Source: Diploptera punctata (Eukaryota > Arthropoda > Insecta > Blattodea > Blaberidae). From it: 64,000 bases of DNA. Below, piece by piece: positions 31,580 to 41,245 of this stretch. Position 1 is the first letter of the stretch; every line of letters begins with the position of its first letter. The position numbers and the translations under genes are program-made. The notes under the pieces are model-generated. The model did not search any database, had not been told where the DNA came from, and saw only the letters and a list, made by a program, of their open reading frames with translations. The stretch lies in NCBI GenBank assembly GCA_030220185.1, contig JASPKZ010001598.1, positions 2,128,501-2,192,500 of the forward strand, written 5' to 3'.

Positions 31580-31845
31580 AATATTGAGTGGAGAACATAT
31601 TTTTAATAACTCACCTCATACAATTTCAAACTTATTTAAGACCATTGGTTCTGAATGAATTTTTCATTCATCTTCAGTTTATTGTCATGACTTCCACTGA
31701 AGAGGGACAAGATGTCTGAAACTGTTGATACCAAAGAAATTTGAAATTGTATGAGGTGAGTCGTTAAAAATATGTTCTCCACTCACTATTAATGATATAA
31801 TTTCATAATGATTACTTCCCAACATTAATTTAAAAATAAGAGAAT
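31580..31845. mobile_element. Penelope-like foldback with two different hammerhead-like arms
   Basis: Left arm ATATTGAGTGGAGAACATAT...ACTCACCTCATACAATTTC, right arm GAAATTGTATGAGGTGAGTC...TTCTCCACTCACTATT. The minus hammerhead-like block (about 31645-31692) has GAAU/AUUC helix II but AGAA for GAAA. The plus block (31694-31735) has CUGAAGA, GGGACA/UGUCU and GAAAC. It ends TTTCATAATGATTACTTCCC. Confidence 0.8.
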
Positions 31846-31849
31846 TTGT

Positions 31850-31945
31850 GCTTGAATGGAAGGAAGCCTGAATCAGCTCAGTGGTCAGAGCACATTAAGC
31901 TGAAGGTTCAGGGTTTGATACCTGGTTCAGCCAGAAATTCTTCTC
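31850..31945 (+). repeat. tRNA-like foldback repeat core
   Basis: AGAATTTGTGCTTGAATGG, a core AATCAGCTCAGTGGTCAGAG ... GGGTTTGATACCTGG, and GAAATTCTTCTCTT. A near copy lies at 33440-33570, on the other side of the mariner. Confidence 0.65.
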
Positions 31946-32025
31946 TTTGCCATTGATTACAATAGTTTAATTGTGCACATTACTTTACTTATTTTGATCA
32001 TAGTAATAGCTTTAGCTTCTTAATA

Positions 32026-33325
32026 CGAGAGTGGATCAAATATAAACCGGAATTTGTATCTGGAGGCTCTGGTAGCAAACTGCAAAGATTGCGGTTTGGA
32101 GGGGAAGTTGGTGGGGGTGTCTGGAGTAGGGATCTTGATGTGTCGCACTCCGAAGAGCGGCTGCTTGCTTCAGTACGCCATGAGCGAGCAAGAGGTACAC
32201 ATGTCTGTTGCGCAATGCATTATTATTAAGTTTTTGGCGAAAGAAGGCACTAAACCTTCTGAAATTTTGAGAAGGCTCCATGCACAGTTCGGGGAAGCAA
32301 CCCTTTCGAAGACGCAGGTGTATGATTGGCACAAAAAAATTTTAGCGGGCCGGGATTCAGTGGAAAATGAGCCCCACCAAAGACGGCAATGAACAAGCAT
32401 CACTGCAGACAACATTCGTGCTGTACGGGACCTTATTGAGGAGGATCGGCACGTAACAATTTCTGAAATTGCTTCACATGTTGGAATAAGCTTCGGAAGT
32501 GTTCAAGCCATCATCAGTGATGAACTCAAATTCCGAAAATTGTCTGCCAGGTGGGTTCCTCGGCTCCTCAGCCAGGAACAAAAAAATTTGCGCCAGGAAG
32601 TGTCTCAGAGGCATCTGAGTCGCTACGAGGAGGAAGGAGATGATTTTCTGAATTGCATTGTGACCTCTGATGAAACTTGGGTTCATCATTACACCCCAGA
32701 GTCAAAACGTTCCAGCATGGAGTGGCGAGAGCGAGGTGTGGCTGCACCAGTTAAGGCCAAAACACGCCTTTCTGCTGGAAAGGTCCTTGCGACTGTTTTT
32801 TTGGGACTCTGAAGGAGTTTTGCTAGTGGATTTCCTTCATGAACAACGAACAGTGAATGCAGAGTACTACTGCCGGCTTTTGGACGAGACAAAAGCAGCA
32901 TATCGCAACAAGTGCTGCCGGAAACCGATCCGAAATGTGATTGTGCTGCATGACAATGCAAGGCCACACACTGCTCGGTTGACACAAGAAAAACTGAAGA
33001 AAATGCATTGGACACCTCTGGAACATCCTCCTTACAGTCCAGATTTGTCACCCTGTGACTACCATTTGTTTGGGCCACTGAAAGAAGACCTGGGAGGAAG
33101 GTGGTTTGGTGACAATGCAGCAGTAGAGGAGTTCGTGCGCAACTGGCTGACTACACGTCATCCCTCATTCTTCAAGGACGGCATCAAAAAGTTGCCAACT
33201 CGATGGCAAAAGTGTGTTGGAAATGCAGGAGACTATGTAGAAAAATGAGGTGGTGGTTTTGTATTTTTTTGTTAATTCAATAAAATTGTAAACAATAATT
33301 CCGGTTTATATTTGATTCACCCTCG
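32026..33325 (+). mobile_element. mariner transposon, complete ends, 1300 bp
   Basis: TA (32024-32025) and TA (33326-33327) flank inverted repeats CGAGAGTGGATCAAATATAA and CGAGGGTGAATCAAATATAA (right end inverted), matching over about 28 bp. The transposase pseudogene lies between. The flanking repeat is duplicated at 33440-33650 without the transposon, giving an empty-site reference (TAGCTTCTTAATATTA). Confidence 0.96.
32180..33248 (+). pseudogene. mariner transposase with one stop and one frameshift
   Basis: Start ATG at 32180. The N-terminal HTH region includes MSVAQCIIIKFLAKEGTKPS, TQVYDWHKKI and ISEIASHVGISFGSVQ. Catalytic triad of DD34D type: the first Asp in CIVTSDETWVHHY, the second in VLHDNARPHTA, the third in PYSPDLSPCDYHLFGPLKED. 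A TGA at 32390-32392 replaces a codon in the linker between the HTH motifs, and an extra T in the run at about 32797-32803 shifts frame before WDSEGVLLVDF. The frame ends NAGDYVEK and TGA. About 355 codons in all, the normal mariner size. All three Asp codons are intact, but the gene cannot make a full protein. Confidence 0.95.
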
Positions 33326-33439
33326 TAATATTTTAATAAACTGATTATAACAATAACTGTGTGGAATCCCTCATGTCTTCTTATTGTAGAAGCAATTCAA
33401 TGTGTATTTGTGAATGATGGATATGGGGTCAAGAGAGTA

Positions 33440-33570
33440 AAGTTAAGAAGAGAATTTGTACTTGAATGGGAAGGAAGCCTGAATTACCTCAGTGATCAGA
33501 TCATCAGCAAATAAAATTGAAGGTTTTGTGTTTGATTCCTGGTTTAGCCAGAAATTTTTCTCTTCACCAT
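33440..33570 (+). repeat. tRNA-like foldback repeat core (copy of 31850-31945)
   Basis: GAATTTGTACTTGAATGGGA and ...GTTTGATTCCTGGTTTAGCC then GAAATTTTTCTCTT. Continuing to about 33650 it matches the sequence on both sides of the mariner (TAGTAATAGATTTAGCTTCT), so the whole segment predates that insertion. Confidence 0.65.
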
Positions 33571-33659
33571 TAATTACAATAGTTTAGTTGTGTACATTAA
33601 TTAATTTATTTATTTCAATCATAGTAATAGATTTAGCTTCTTAATATTAATTTATTACA

Positions 33660-33860
33660 TTTTCGATGTTTTTATTATAAATTTAACATATCTCACTGAA
33701 GGACAAATTATATTTGAAGACAAAAATATATGCCTAGACTGGGGTTTGCATTTAGATTGCAGACCTTTGACAGCTCAGTGGCAGAGCACAAGCTTATAAA
33801 GCATAAGATCCTAGGTTCAAACCCCTGTCTAGGTGTACATTTTTCTCTTCAAAAATAACA
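33660..33860 (+). repeat. tRNA-like foldback repeat
   Basis: The spacer TTCGATGTTTTTATTATAAA, arm GACAAATTATATTTGAAG, core CAGCTCAGTGGCAGAGCACA ... GGTTCAAACCCCTGTCTAGG and arm ATTTTTCTCTTCAAAAATAA follow in family order. Confidence 0.7.
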
Positions 33861-34134
33861 TCCGACATGTTTAATTTTGTTATGGGCTAAGCATGGTTCC
33901 ATGTGCATGGCCACATTTCGACAAAGAATAATTAACAAGTGCACCATTTTGAACGTCATCTATGACAAGGTGGATAATTGTTCTAACTGTAATTGTAGTT
34001 GAGAAATCCATGCACCTAAATTGAAGTGATATGTTCATTAGAGTTTACTGGTCACTTTAGTTCACTTCATATTCTTGGCACATTGTAAATATAAGACCCC
34101 TATATGTAAATAAATAAATACATTAGAATACAAA

Positions 34135-34730
34135 TATGGATCAGAAACCTTACACCTCACATAAAATATGATCCTTTCACCCACACTTTTGGAGATCATC
34201 CCATTCTCAACTAAATTTTGACTATTTGAAACGAGCCAATAGCATCAGCATTTCTCATTCCAACTAGTGTGTGTTACATTAATTTCAAGATAAAATCATG
34301 CTTGCCAGGAACTTCAAAATTCATGGTTCCATTCTTATTCTTCTGAATGTATATCTTTTCCATTCCATTCCAGAGCGTGAACTTTGAAGTTCCTGATGAA
34401 CGTGATTTGATCTCAAAGTTCATTCAAGAGAATAACTAGTGTTGAGGTTCATTTTAAATAGTCAGAGTTTATGTCTTGACTTAGGCTTGAGGATGCCGGA
34501 CACAGTCCCTGGCAAAACGTCGGGGAACTTCAAGCCTCAAGACCACGGCCTACAGCCCAGAAATCTACTTCAAGATCATTATAAGTCAGAGTTTAGTTGC
34601 GAATGGAGATGATTGTCTTTGAAACATGTACAATGGGAGTATCATATTTTATGAAGTAAGATGTAAAATTTCCAATTCATATTTGTATTCTATTCATATT
34701 TGCCTCATAGTGTCACGTACCACACGATTG
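34135..34730. mobile_element. Penelope-like foldback, decayed, split by a 112-bp hammerhead insertion
   Basis: Left arm on minus (34370-34290) and right arm on plus (34375-34435) both encode the NFEVP-type end of a PLE ORF (VNFEVPDERDLISKFIQENN on plus). The right hammerhead-like block is at about 34600-34640 (GAAACATGTAC). The splice-like block is TATGAAGTAAGATG and the end is TGCCTCATAGTGTCACGTAC. Bases 34472-34583 are a later insertion. Confidence 0.72.
34472..34583 (+). mobile_element. 112-bp solo hammerhead-bearing insertion, 12-bp TSD
   Basis: AGTCAGAGTTTA at 34460-34471 and 34584-34595. It contains UUGAGGA, extra U, GCCGG...CUGGC helix II, AAAACGUC, then the downstream block AGACCACGGCCTACAGCCC. 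This parallels GACCACGGCCACATAACCC next to the hammerhead at 28641-28683, so it is a one-armed relative of the perfect palindrome. The core has two transitions (C3 to U, G12 to A), so cleavage is not expected. Confidence 0.8.
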
Positions 34731-35017
34731 TTAGATAAATAAACATTGTGTAAGTTTAGGGTCAATTATGTCAAAAATAAAAATCAAATAAGTTACTATA
34801 AACAACATAAAATACACTAATAGCAGTTATTTAACTACAATGTTATCTCAGCACAACCTAGTGTTAGTGTAGAGCACTAAATACTTCATACCAACAAAAC
34901 AATACGACAATGTGTTAATACAAAATGAAAACTAGCAAAGCATATGGAAACAAACATTAGTTCACTACAGTAAAGCCACACCGACAGAATAAAACCCAAA
35001 AAGCAATCATTTCTCAC

Positions 35018-35086
35018 CTTGACAGCAACTATTTCAGCATAACCTAAGGTACCACCTCTTAGTGTGGTTACTGAACGTTTTAAACC
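35018..35086 (-). CDS. Collagen exon (third in order), non-triplet interruption
   Basis: Minus strand: TTTTCAG acceptor before 35086, GTGAGA donor after 35018. The 69 bases give 23 residues, phase 0 at both ends: GLKRSVTTLRGGTLGYAEI and then VAVK. There is a Gly at the exon start, but the Gly-X-Y register is lost inside, so this exon is an imperfection of the triple helix. Its TTL...G pattern recalls TTTLNG in exon 1293-1398. It sits between introns of 8.9 and 19.9 kb. Identification as an exon rests on the splice sites, the frame continuity with 43988-44059 (..FSAVK|GLKRS..) and the absence of stops. Confidence 0.85.
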
Positions 35087-35129
35087 CTGAAAATAGATTT
35101 ATTTACTTATGATATTCCACCATTTTAAT

Positions 35130-35310
35130 AAGGTAAGGTTAATATTTTATTTAACAGCTAAGGTCATTAGCATCACAATACAAAAGTGATTATGTAAGTG
35201 CTAACAAATGATCAGAGGTCTCTTATTTCAGGCTTGAGTTATTTTAATGCCATAAATCTATGGCACGGGACCCTACTTTTGAATGAAGGAAGCCATGGTG
35301 AAAATTAAAT
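35130..35310 (+). repeat. Old dispersed repeat (family with TTTATTTAAC...TCTTATTTCAGGCTTGAG)
   Basis: ATTTTATTTAACAGCTAAGG, CAGAGGTCTCTTATTTCAGG, ATGGCACGGGACCC and GAAGGAAGCCATG occur in the same order at 46127-47220, 52130-52370 and 53215-53520, and in part at 63660-63730. Class unknown; retroelement or DNA element. Confidence 0.6.
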
Positions 35311-35885
35311 GTTTCTTACCTCTCCTCATATAAATTTTCAAGCATTCTTTTGAAACTGCCAAAGCCATATAGTTTTTTATTGTGATACCTGAACATATTT
35401 TTAAGATATTGGAAAGGAAAAATTAGAATGAAAGCGCCTATGAAAAATAATAATGAACTATGCCAAATTTTAAATCCTATTTTAAAGAATCCATCTTATA
35501 CACTCCCCCCCCCCCCAAAAATGTTATAAATAACTCTAAGGCTTATGGAACCTCCAGATTCAAACTCTATTCATTAAAGGTCTTCAGTGATGCCTATTTT
35601 CACCAACTGAATCCATTATCTAAGTTTCTTAGGATTATGGTGAAATTGAATGTTTCTTACCTCTCCTCATATAAATTTTCTAAGTAGATCGTGATTTCGA
35701 GACCACAACGACCTCATCTGCAGCACTTTCTTGGCGACTGATGTTATGTCGATCGGAAGAAGAGTTTCTTTTGTGGTCTCAAAATCGCGATCTACTTAGA
35801 AAATTTATATGAGGAGAGGTAAGAAACATTTAATTTCGCCATAAATTAAACCTCATAGTGATTAATTCCTATAAAAGTTAAATAC
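35311..35885. mobile_element. Penelope-like foldback, with a truncated extra arm
   Basis: A partial left arm (TTTCTTACCTCTCCTCATAT) lies at 35317-35340, and the full foldback runs from about 35638 to 35885. Left arm CTAAGTAGATCGTGATTTCG and right arm CGCGATCTACTTAGAA pair. The hammerhead-like blocks have lost part of the core (CTGCAGATGAGG on minus). The right end is AACCTCATAGTGATTAATTC. Between 35345 and 35637 there is unassigned AT-rich DNA with a poly-C tract at 35507-35516. Confidence 0.72.
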
Positions 35886-36679
35886 TTAGGATTAATTCAA
35901 ATTTTATCTTCCCACTTATGTTCAGGCATTCCTAACTTTAAAAGTCTGGCATTTTTTTCTTTTTTGCAATGCATGGTGCCATGCATATTCTGATTTTAAT
36001 TGTATATTTTTAATTTACATGTTATTTCAAGATGCTTGAATATCTTTGGTCGTATTGCATCTAAGAATTTTGATCTTTGGATGCACCTGGTAATTCTGCC
36101 AATTCTTGCTTTTTGTATTTTGAGGTTTTTAACATTTTTTTATCTCCATGAGATGGGATTAACTTCCTTTCTCAATGAATCTGTATCCTTGAATTTTTTA
36201 TAAAAAAATTCCATTGACCTTAAACCAAAATCAAACTCAAAACCCTCAGTTCTTAAGACAGATACATCAAGGCTGATAAATCAGATGTATCAGAATAAAT
36301 CTCAATTTCTTTTTATTTGACTGTAATTAAATAAATACATTTTTATTTTGTAATATTATTGTGAAGTTTCAGCATATCCTTAAGTCAAAAACATTTATTG
36401 CAACATTAATAAGTTTGGAATATTTTACTCTCACTTTATTTGATCTTATGTACGGTGGGACAGAACTCTACTGACAAATTTGACTAGTTGTTCAGGAATG
36501 TTGATTGAATGTTTTGATATAATGCATCTAGTGGCGAAGTGTGATCTTTCATATAAGGAAAGCTCCAGGTTATTGTTATAATTACAAAAAATCCTAATGG
36601 CTGCCAAATTCCTTACGTCTATTTCATGAAAATAAATAATGAATGAGACAAATAAATAGATACATAAGATGAATCTGGT
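35886..36679. other. AT-rich intron, nothing recognised
   Basis: Two open stretches of 60-80 codons (36000-36203 plus, 36446-36682 minus) have no recognisable motifs and no splice context. No repeat family recognised. Confidence 0.4.
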
Positions 36680-36827
36680 CATCTTACCTCTTGAAAACTT
36701 GATATTTCATTTTACATGTTTTGATATGCTGTTCTTACCATCGTCAGACTGTCCAGTATGGACAATATATCAAAACATGTTAAATGAAACATCAAGAGGT
36801 AACATGACCAGATTCATTCATAGTTAA
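36680..36827. mobile_element. Penelope-like foldback arm pair, decayed hammerhead
   Basis: ATCTGGTCATCTTACCTCTT on the left is mirrored by AAGAGGTAACATGACCAGAT on the right. The minus hammerhead-like block (about 36711-36756) has CUGACGA and helix III ACAUGU but AAAA instead of GAAA. The right end (TTAAATATGGGAAAT) meets the SINE at 36839. Confidence 0.7.
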
Positions 36828-36838
36828 ATATGGGAAAT

Positions 36839-37174
36839 GTCCACCGCTGTGGTCTCGAGGTAGCATGCTGCCTTGTCACGCAGCGGGCCCGGGTTCGATC
36901 CCTGGTCAGGGCAGTTTTTCTGGGTGAGGTTTTTATCGAGGTTTTTCCACACCTGTAAGACAAATGTCAGGAAAACTTTAAGGCCCAAACGGTCCCCAAA
37001 ATCATATGGCCATCATCCTTATCATTATCATTATCATCATCATCCTTCACCGGTGTGGAAAGCAATGGGAAGCTACCACACCTACACAATTCCCTAGTAA
37101 AGCTGCAAGCATAGCATGAAAAATGCTATGATTGTAGTGAAGGACCTGCCTTCAGGCAGAATTACTATGGATGG
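36839..37174 (+). mobile_element. tRNA-derived SINE (ATC-microsatellite family), complete, 11-bp TSD
   Basis: TSD ATATGGGAAAT at 36828-36838 and 37175-37185. The plus-strand head has CGAGGTAGCATGCTGCCTTG and the B box GGTTCGATCCC. The body has TTTTCTGGGTGAGGTTTTTA, CAAACGGTCCCC and a (TTATCA)n stretch. The tail has AAAAATGCTATGATTGTAGT and ends near GGATGG. It is the best full-length copy and inserted into the terminal block of a PLE foldback. Confidence 0.93.
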
Positions 37175-37395
37175 ATATGGGAAATAACATTATGAGGTTC
37201 TTAATTTGTAAATTAATGAGTCATTTTTATATCTTACCTCATATTTCATGAATGAGAGAGATGTTTCTCTTGAAAACTAGTTCCCATGTTTAAAGAAACA
37301 TGAACTATGAGGTAAGATGTAAAATTGACTCATTAATTTATGACCAAATTCGCTTTATTTATTAAGAAGAACCTCATAATGTCACTTCCTATTAC
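37175..37395. mobile_element. Penelope-like foldback whose left end took the SINE
   Basis: Left end TATGGGAAATAACATTATGA, arm CTTACCTCATATTTCATG, then a shortened core (GAGAGAGATGTTTCTCTTG, AAAACTAGTTCCC) and TATGAGGTAAGATG, ending AGAACCTCATAATGTCACTT. Only the right arm keeps a hammerhead-like block, so part of the left arm is deleted. Confidence 0.78.
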
Positions 37396-38058
37396 AGTTC
37401 ATTAATAGATAAATGTATTTTAATTATAATATAAATATATTCTATATACCAGTTGAATCTTACTGTTTATCATGACAAAGATGCCAATTACATCACTATA
37501 GAAGAATTGTCAATGGAGTAAGGAAGGCAGTAAGGCCTTTTCAATGGTAATGAAAGCTAGTGAAAATAGTCTCTCTCCTGGTCTTCATTGTTCGGAAGAA
37601 AATATTTTAAAAATCTTCATTGCTGAGAAAGATCTCTCTGAAGATGAAGTAAATGCTGGAATGGTAATTATTGTAGAACAAGTTTATGCAGTTCAGGAAA
37701 TATTGAAACTAATTCTTCTGTCAAGCACTGATGTAATTTCATTGCCAAAATCCAAAAGAATAACGAAGAACATTTTTACATTCTTCAATAAAGTTCACTG
37801 CTTTATGACAAAACTGAATTCAATCTATATGTAAGGCAATGGACAAATATGGATCATGAACATTTTTCTTGTACTCTCGACTAAACACCATTGCATTCTC
37901 CTGATATTATGGCTGCCCCACGTATGTTTGGGACAAATAATTAAATTAATTTAACTTGTCAAAAGCATCATGTGAAAGAGATTTGCCATTCTGTCATCAC
38001 TGACATCTCTGAAACCCAAGAATCTTTCTTCAATATTTATGGCTTCTGTTATATATAC
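37396..38058. other. Intron sequence with an unrecognised 96-codon ORF
   Basis: The open frame 37544-37834 on plus (containing SPGLHCSEENILKIFIAEKD and VYAVQEILKLILLS) has no family that I know, a weak start context and no splice partner. It may be a decayed transposon fragment. Nothing else was recognised. Confidence 0.3.
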
Positions 38059-38550
38059 TGTGACGCGTTGTAGTAGCGTCATTTAAACTGCATAGGCAGG
38101 CGAGAGAAATGTCGCATTGGTGGATTGGATTGGTGAGTAGCCAATCGTGAGTCCAGGGTTCACCGATATTTCTAGTCTAATAGCTAGAGAGTTCTACGAA
38201 CATCTGTTCCCCCATTCGAGAAACATCAGAAGACTAGAGGGTTCCAAAAATTTCCATCTACTCGCCTATAAATATGTGGCGAGAGTGGAACGACCCCCAG
38301 TCAGTCTAGTGCTGGATGGCGAGAGGTTAATTGTGAGCGTAACTGTGAGGAAGGATTGTGTCTGCAACTGTGTTATAAGTAATTATCTTATAAACTGTCA
38401 AAGAAGAATAGTTGTTAAATCAAATTGTGTTTGAAGATTTAGTGATAATTGTGGAGAAGGAAATAAAGTGAAAAGAAAATTTTACATAGCAACTGTGTAC
38501 TTATTTAAGTCCAAATAAGTAAAAGGAAAACCCAGTGCTCATCGGCGACA
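38059..38550 (+). mobile_element. Solo LTR with 4-bp TSD (Ty3/gypsy-like)
   Basis: ATAC at 38055-38058 and 38551-38554 flank TGTGACGCG ... CGGCGACA, a TG...CA element of 492 bp. An LTR-like promoter lies inside: CTATAAATATGTGG (TATA near 38268) and CCCAGTCAGTCTAG about 30 bases on (Inr-like). AATAAA is at about 38461-38466. A 4-bp TSD fits Ty3/gypsy. No internal region adjoins it, so it is the product of LTR-LTR recombination. Confidence 0.85.
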
Positions 38551-38639
38551 ATACGAAGAATAGTATGTAATATCTGTTGTTTTTCCATAGAAATGTCAAT
38601 AAAAGGAGAAATACCATGAATAATTAATTATATAAGTAC

Positions 38640-38765
38640 CATCAGGAAGTACCTGCAGGAAGAAGAAGACCAGGACGTCCACTCAAAAGACTTCTGGATG
38701 GTGTTTCTCTTGAGGCCGAAACAGGTCAACAAATGGCCTAAATTCGTGAATGTACTATGATGATG
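38640..38765 (+). pseudogene. 3' end of a non-LTR retrotransposon
   Basis: The plus strand encodes RRRPGRPLKRLLDGVSLEAE and then TGQQMA before a stop, a usual C-terminal tail of RT elements, followed by a (GAT)n tail at 38757-38767. Confidence 0.75.
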
Positions 38766-39944
38766 ATATTTTTACACATTTTTTTTTCCCACAAGAAAAA
38801 AAAAGTGAGGTAAAATGACTTAAAATAGGCTATGCCATATCAACAATGGAAGGTAATATCTATTTTACCAATTTTAACCTAACATATCTAATCTAAATTA
38901 TCCTACCCTATATAGACTAATCTACTAATCTAACCTAATTTACCTAACCTAATCTAAATAATGATGTTGGTAACTGGATATAGTAGAAATGTGAATAAAC
39001 ATGTTGGTAATCAGGTCACTATCATTAATGTATTCAATAAGTATCAATTATTATAAATATAGTTAGTAACTAGTTTTTGTTGCAAGATTTATAGACAGGC
39101 AACTCACATAGAATAACAATCCACTATCTGTAATAAGGCATCAGAGACCATAAGTTCCTCATATCAAAACACTCAGTTAAGATTCCTGAACAACCTGTGA
39201 AAGTTTATTGATAGGATTCTGTTCCATCCGTATATTTATTTATGGCATTTCAAGTCCGACAACTGACATTGTTTATGAGACAACATTTAATTAAAATTTT
39301 CTAACATCCATTTTATATCCACTATATTAATATAAACAACCGTGTAATTTTAAACTTAAAGCAGAACTAATTGATATATTTTGGATTGTCTTAAATTTAG
39401 CAGAGGTAAACAATCAAAATAGATCCTCAAGCATTTACCTATAGGGTTTAATAAAGATTTTATCTACGATCTTTCAATTTCAAGCTAAAAAAGATATATT
39501 GCACAAAAATAATTACCATGTGATGAAATATTTTATCAAAATATAAAAAAAAATCCATGAAACAACAGCTCTGAAGGCTAAATGCCAATTAACCCTCTGC
39601 ATGCTACACACATTTAAATTCCCACCTGCTGATGTCATTGATTTTACAGGTAGTTTAAGTATAGCATCTGGTGGGTAACAGATAGAAGCACCAGGACCAA
39701 TCTAATCAGCGCACAGCACTTAAAGTATTAAAGTGGTTGCTCTCACTGAGTAGCTTGGCACACAGCACTTAAAGTGGGCTCAACTTCAGATTAATTTCCA
39801 CTTGATTTTCCATACTATAGCCTATTCTTGTAATTCTAGATACTTCTCCCGTCTTTACTAACATTTCATACTATTTTAAACATTTTAAAAAGATACTTAT
39901 AACTTTTTTACTATTAATAATAATTAAATGAATCGTGATTTTTT
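38766..39944. other. Intron sequence with a degenerate CCTAA-rich tract
   Basis: At about 38875-38960 the sequence repeats AACCTAA, CTAATCT and CTACCC units, a degenerate simple repeat resembling the insect telomere motif CCTAA, though not an array. The rest is AT-rich. At 39700-39780 GCACAGCACTTAAAGT occurs twice about 60 bp apart. No gene. Confidence 0.45.
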
Positions 39945-40030
39945 TTTCTTACCTCATACATCTATGTTTCTTTAAACACAGCACTGCAGTATCGGCGACA
40001 CTTTGTCGTCATCGTCAGCTGTTTATTATT
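39945..40030 (-). repeat. One-armed Penelope-like end, decayed hammerhead
   Basis: CTTACCTCATACATCTATG, then on minus CUGACGA, extra U, GACGAC/GUGUCG, GAUA in place of GAAA, palindromic ACUGCAGU, and G at H17. Cleavage is not expected. Confidence 0.6.
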
Positions 40031-40324
40031 TTTATTATTTTTTACTATTATTAAATATTTATCTACATATGCAATGATATCTTCAAAATTCTACAGAACT
40101 GCAGTGTGCATGTGTGAGATGCGCAAATGCTTTGTGTAACTTCCACAAGATGTCAGTGAATTCGGTGTTACCAACATTCACAATTAATTCCACACTATAT
40201 TTCAAGAAATTAACTTCATTTTGTAAGGTTCTGATGGGACAAGTTAGTGTACATCAGATTAGTGTACACTTCATTAAATAATATGCATGTAATTTATTTT
40301 GTTAGGTTAGGAAGGGAGAAGTTA

Positions 40325-40565
40325 ATTATGGGAAATAAAATTAAGAGGTTCTTCAATTAAAAAATGAGTCAATTCTTATCTTACCTCATACATCATGTTT
40401 TTCTAACACAGTAACTTCAGTTTTCAAGATGCATCCCACTCATCCTCAGGCACAACTGTCGAAGAGGATGAGAGGGATTCATCTTGAAAATTGCAGTTCC
40501 CGTGTTATAAAAACATGACATATGAGGTAAGATAAGAATCAACTCATTTTATTATGAGGGATGAT
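40325..40565. mobile_element. Penelope-like foldback
   Basis: Left end TTATGGGAAATAAAATTAAG, arm CTTATCTTACCTCATACATC, right arm GACATATGAGGTAAGATAAG. The hammerhead-like block on minus (40409-40452) has CUGAGGA and GAAA intact, with palindrome-like AACUGAAGUU. The plus arm is decayed (UCGAAGAGG). The right terminus is truncated at GAATCAACTCATTTTATTAT. Confidence 0.78.
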
Positions 40566-40679
40566 AGTTTACATCCATTTCTAATAAATGTTTGGGAATT
40601 TGTGCAAACATTAGTCATATTGATTTCACAGCTACGTGGTTCCACCTAGCAACAACTCTATTAACTTTTTGTGGCTGTG

Positions 40680-41245
40680 GAAAGGCTACTGTCTTTAACA
40701 GGGAGGAGACCCTTTAATTCCTTCCATCGAAGGCTTAAAGGAACCGACCTGGATAGTAACCTAGTGTCCAATCCCTCACCTTCTCGTGGTGCAGCTGTTA
40801 GTAATCATGCTTATGCATGATGAACGAAAGGGAAGGGCTACTCACCAATAAGCACTGGTCAGCTTGGTGAGTTTCTTTTTTTTTGACCGAATTGGTATTA
40901 CTTCTTCCCATACCAATTCCCTCTTTCAACTTTTCTATCCAGTCTCCCTTGACTGAACTCTTGTTTCTTTTGACCCTGATGGTATTAGAGTATTCGAGGC
41001 TTAGGGGTTCATTTCTCCTCCCTTCCTATACCTACTTCCTCTCTACGGGTGACGTAACCACCACATGTGGTGCCTACTACTAAACGGTTACAACTAGTTT
41101 ATTGTACTCCAATAAAAGAAACCATCTCCTCCGTTGTCCAGCTTTTGTAGAAGAGACCAGCCTTCCTGCTAAATATTGGAGTGCAAGAGAGCGAATGATT
41201 TTATTATCAAGTGCTCGACATTAGATACCAACCATTAACTTTTTG
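40680..41245 (+). mobile_element. Internally deleted non-LTR element (leader joined to RNase H element 3' end)
   Basis: 40920-41000 resembles the leader at 16600 and 17240 (GAACTCTTGTTTCTTTTGAC then GGTATTAGAGTATTCGAGG). 41105-41240 matches, in reverse, the 3' end of the RNase H element at 62252 (GAAGAGACCAGCCTTCCTGC, GTGCTCGACATTAGATACCA). The region between them is nearly gone, so two element ends are joined as in 16317-16680. The GC-richer upstream part (40680-40870) is unassigned. Confidence 0.6.

Noticed and set aside
32036..33078. Minus-strand ORFs of 67-129 codons
   Set aside because: Shadows of the mariner transposase read on the opposite strand.
36000..36203. Hydrophobic 67-codon ORF, possible membrane protein
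   Set aside because: AT-rich DNA commonly encodes Phe/Leu/Ile runs. No start context, no splice partner, no motif.
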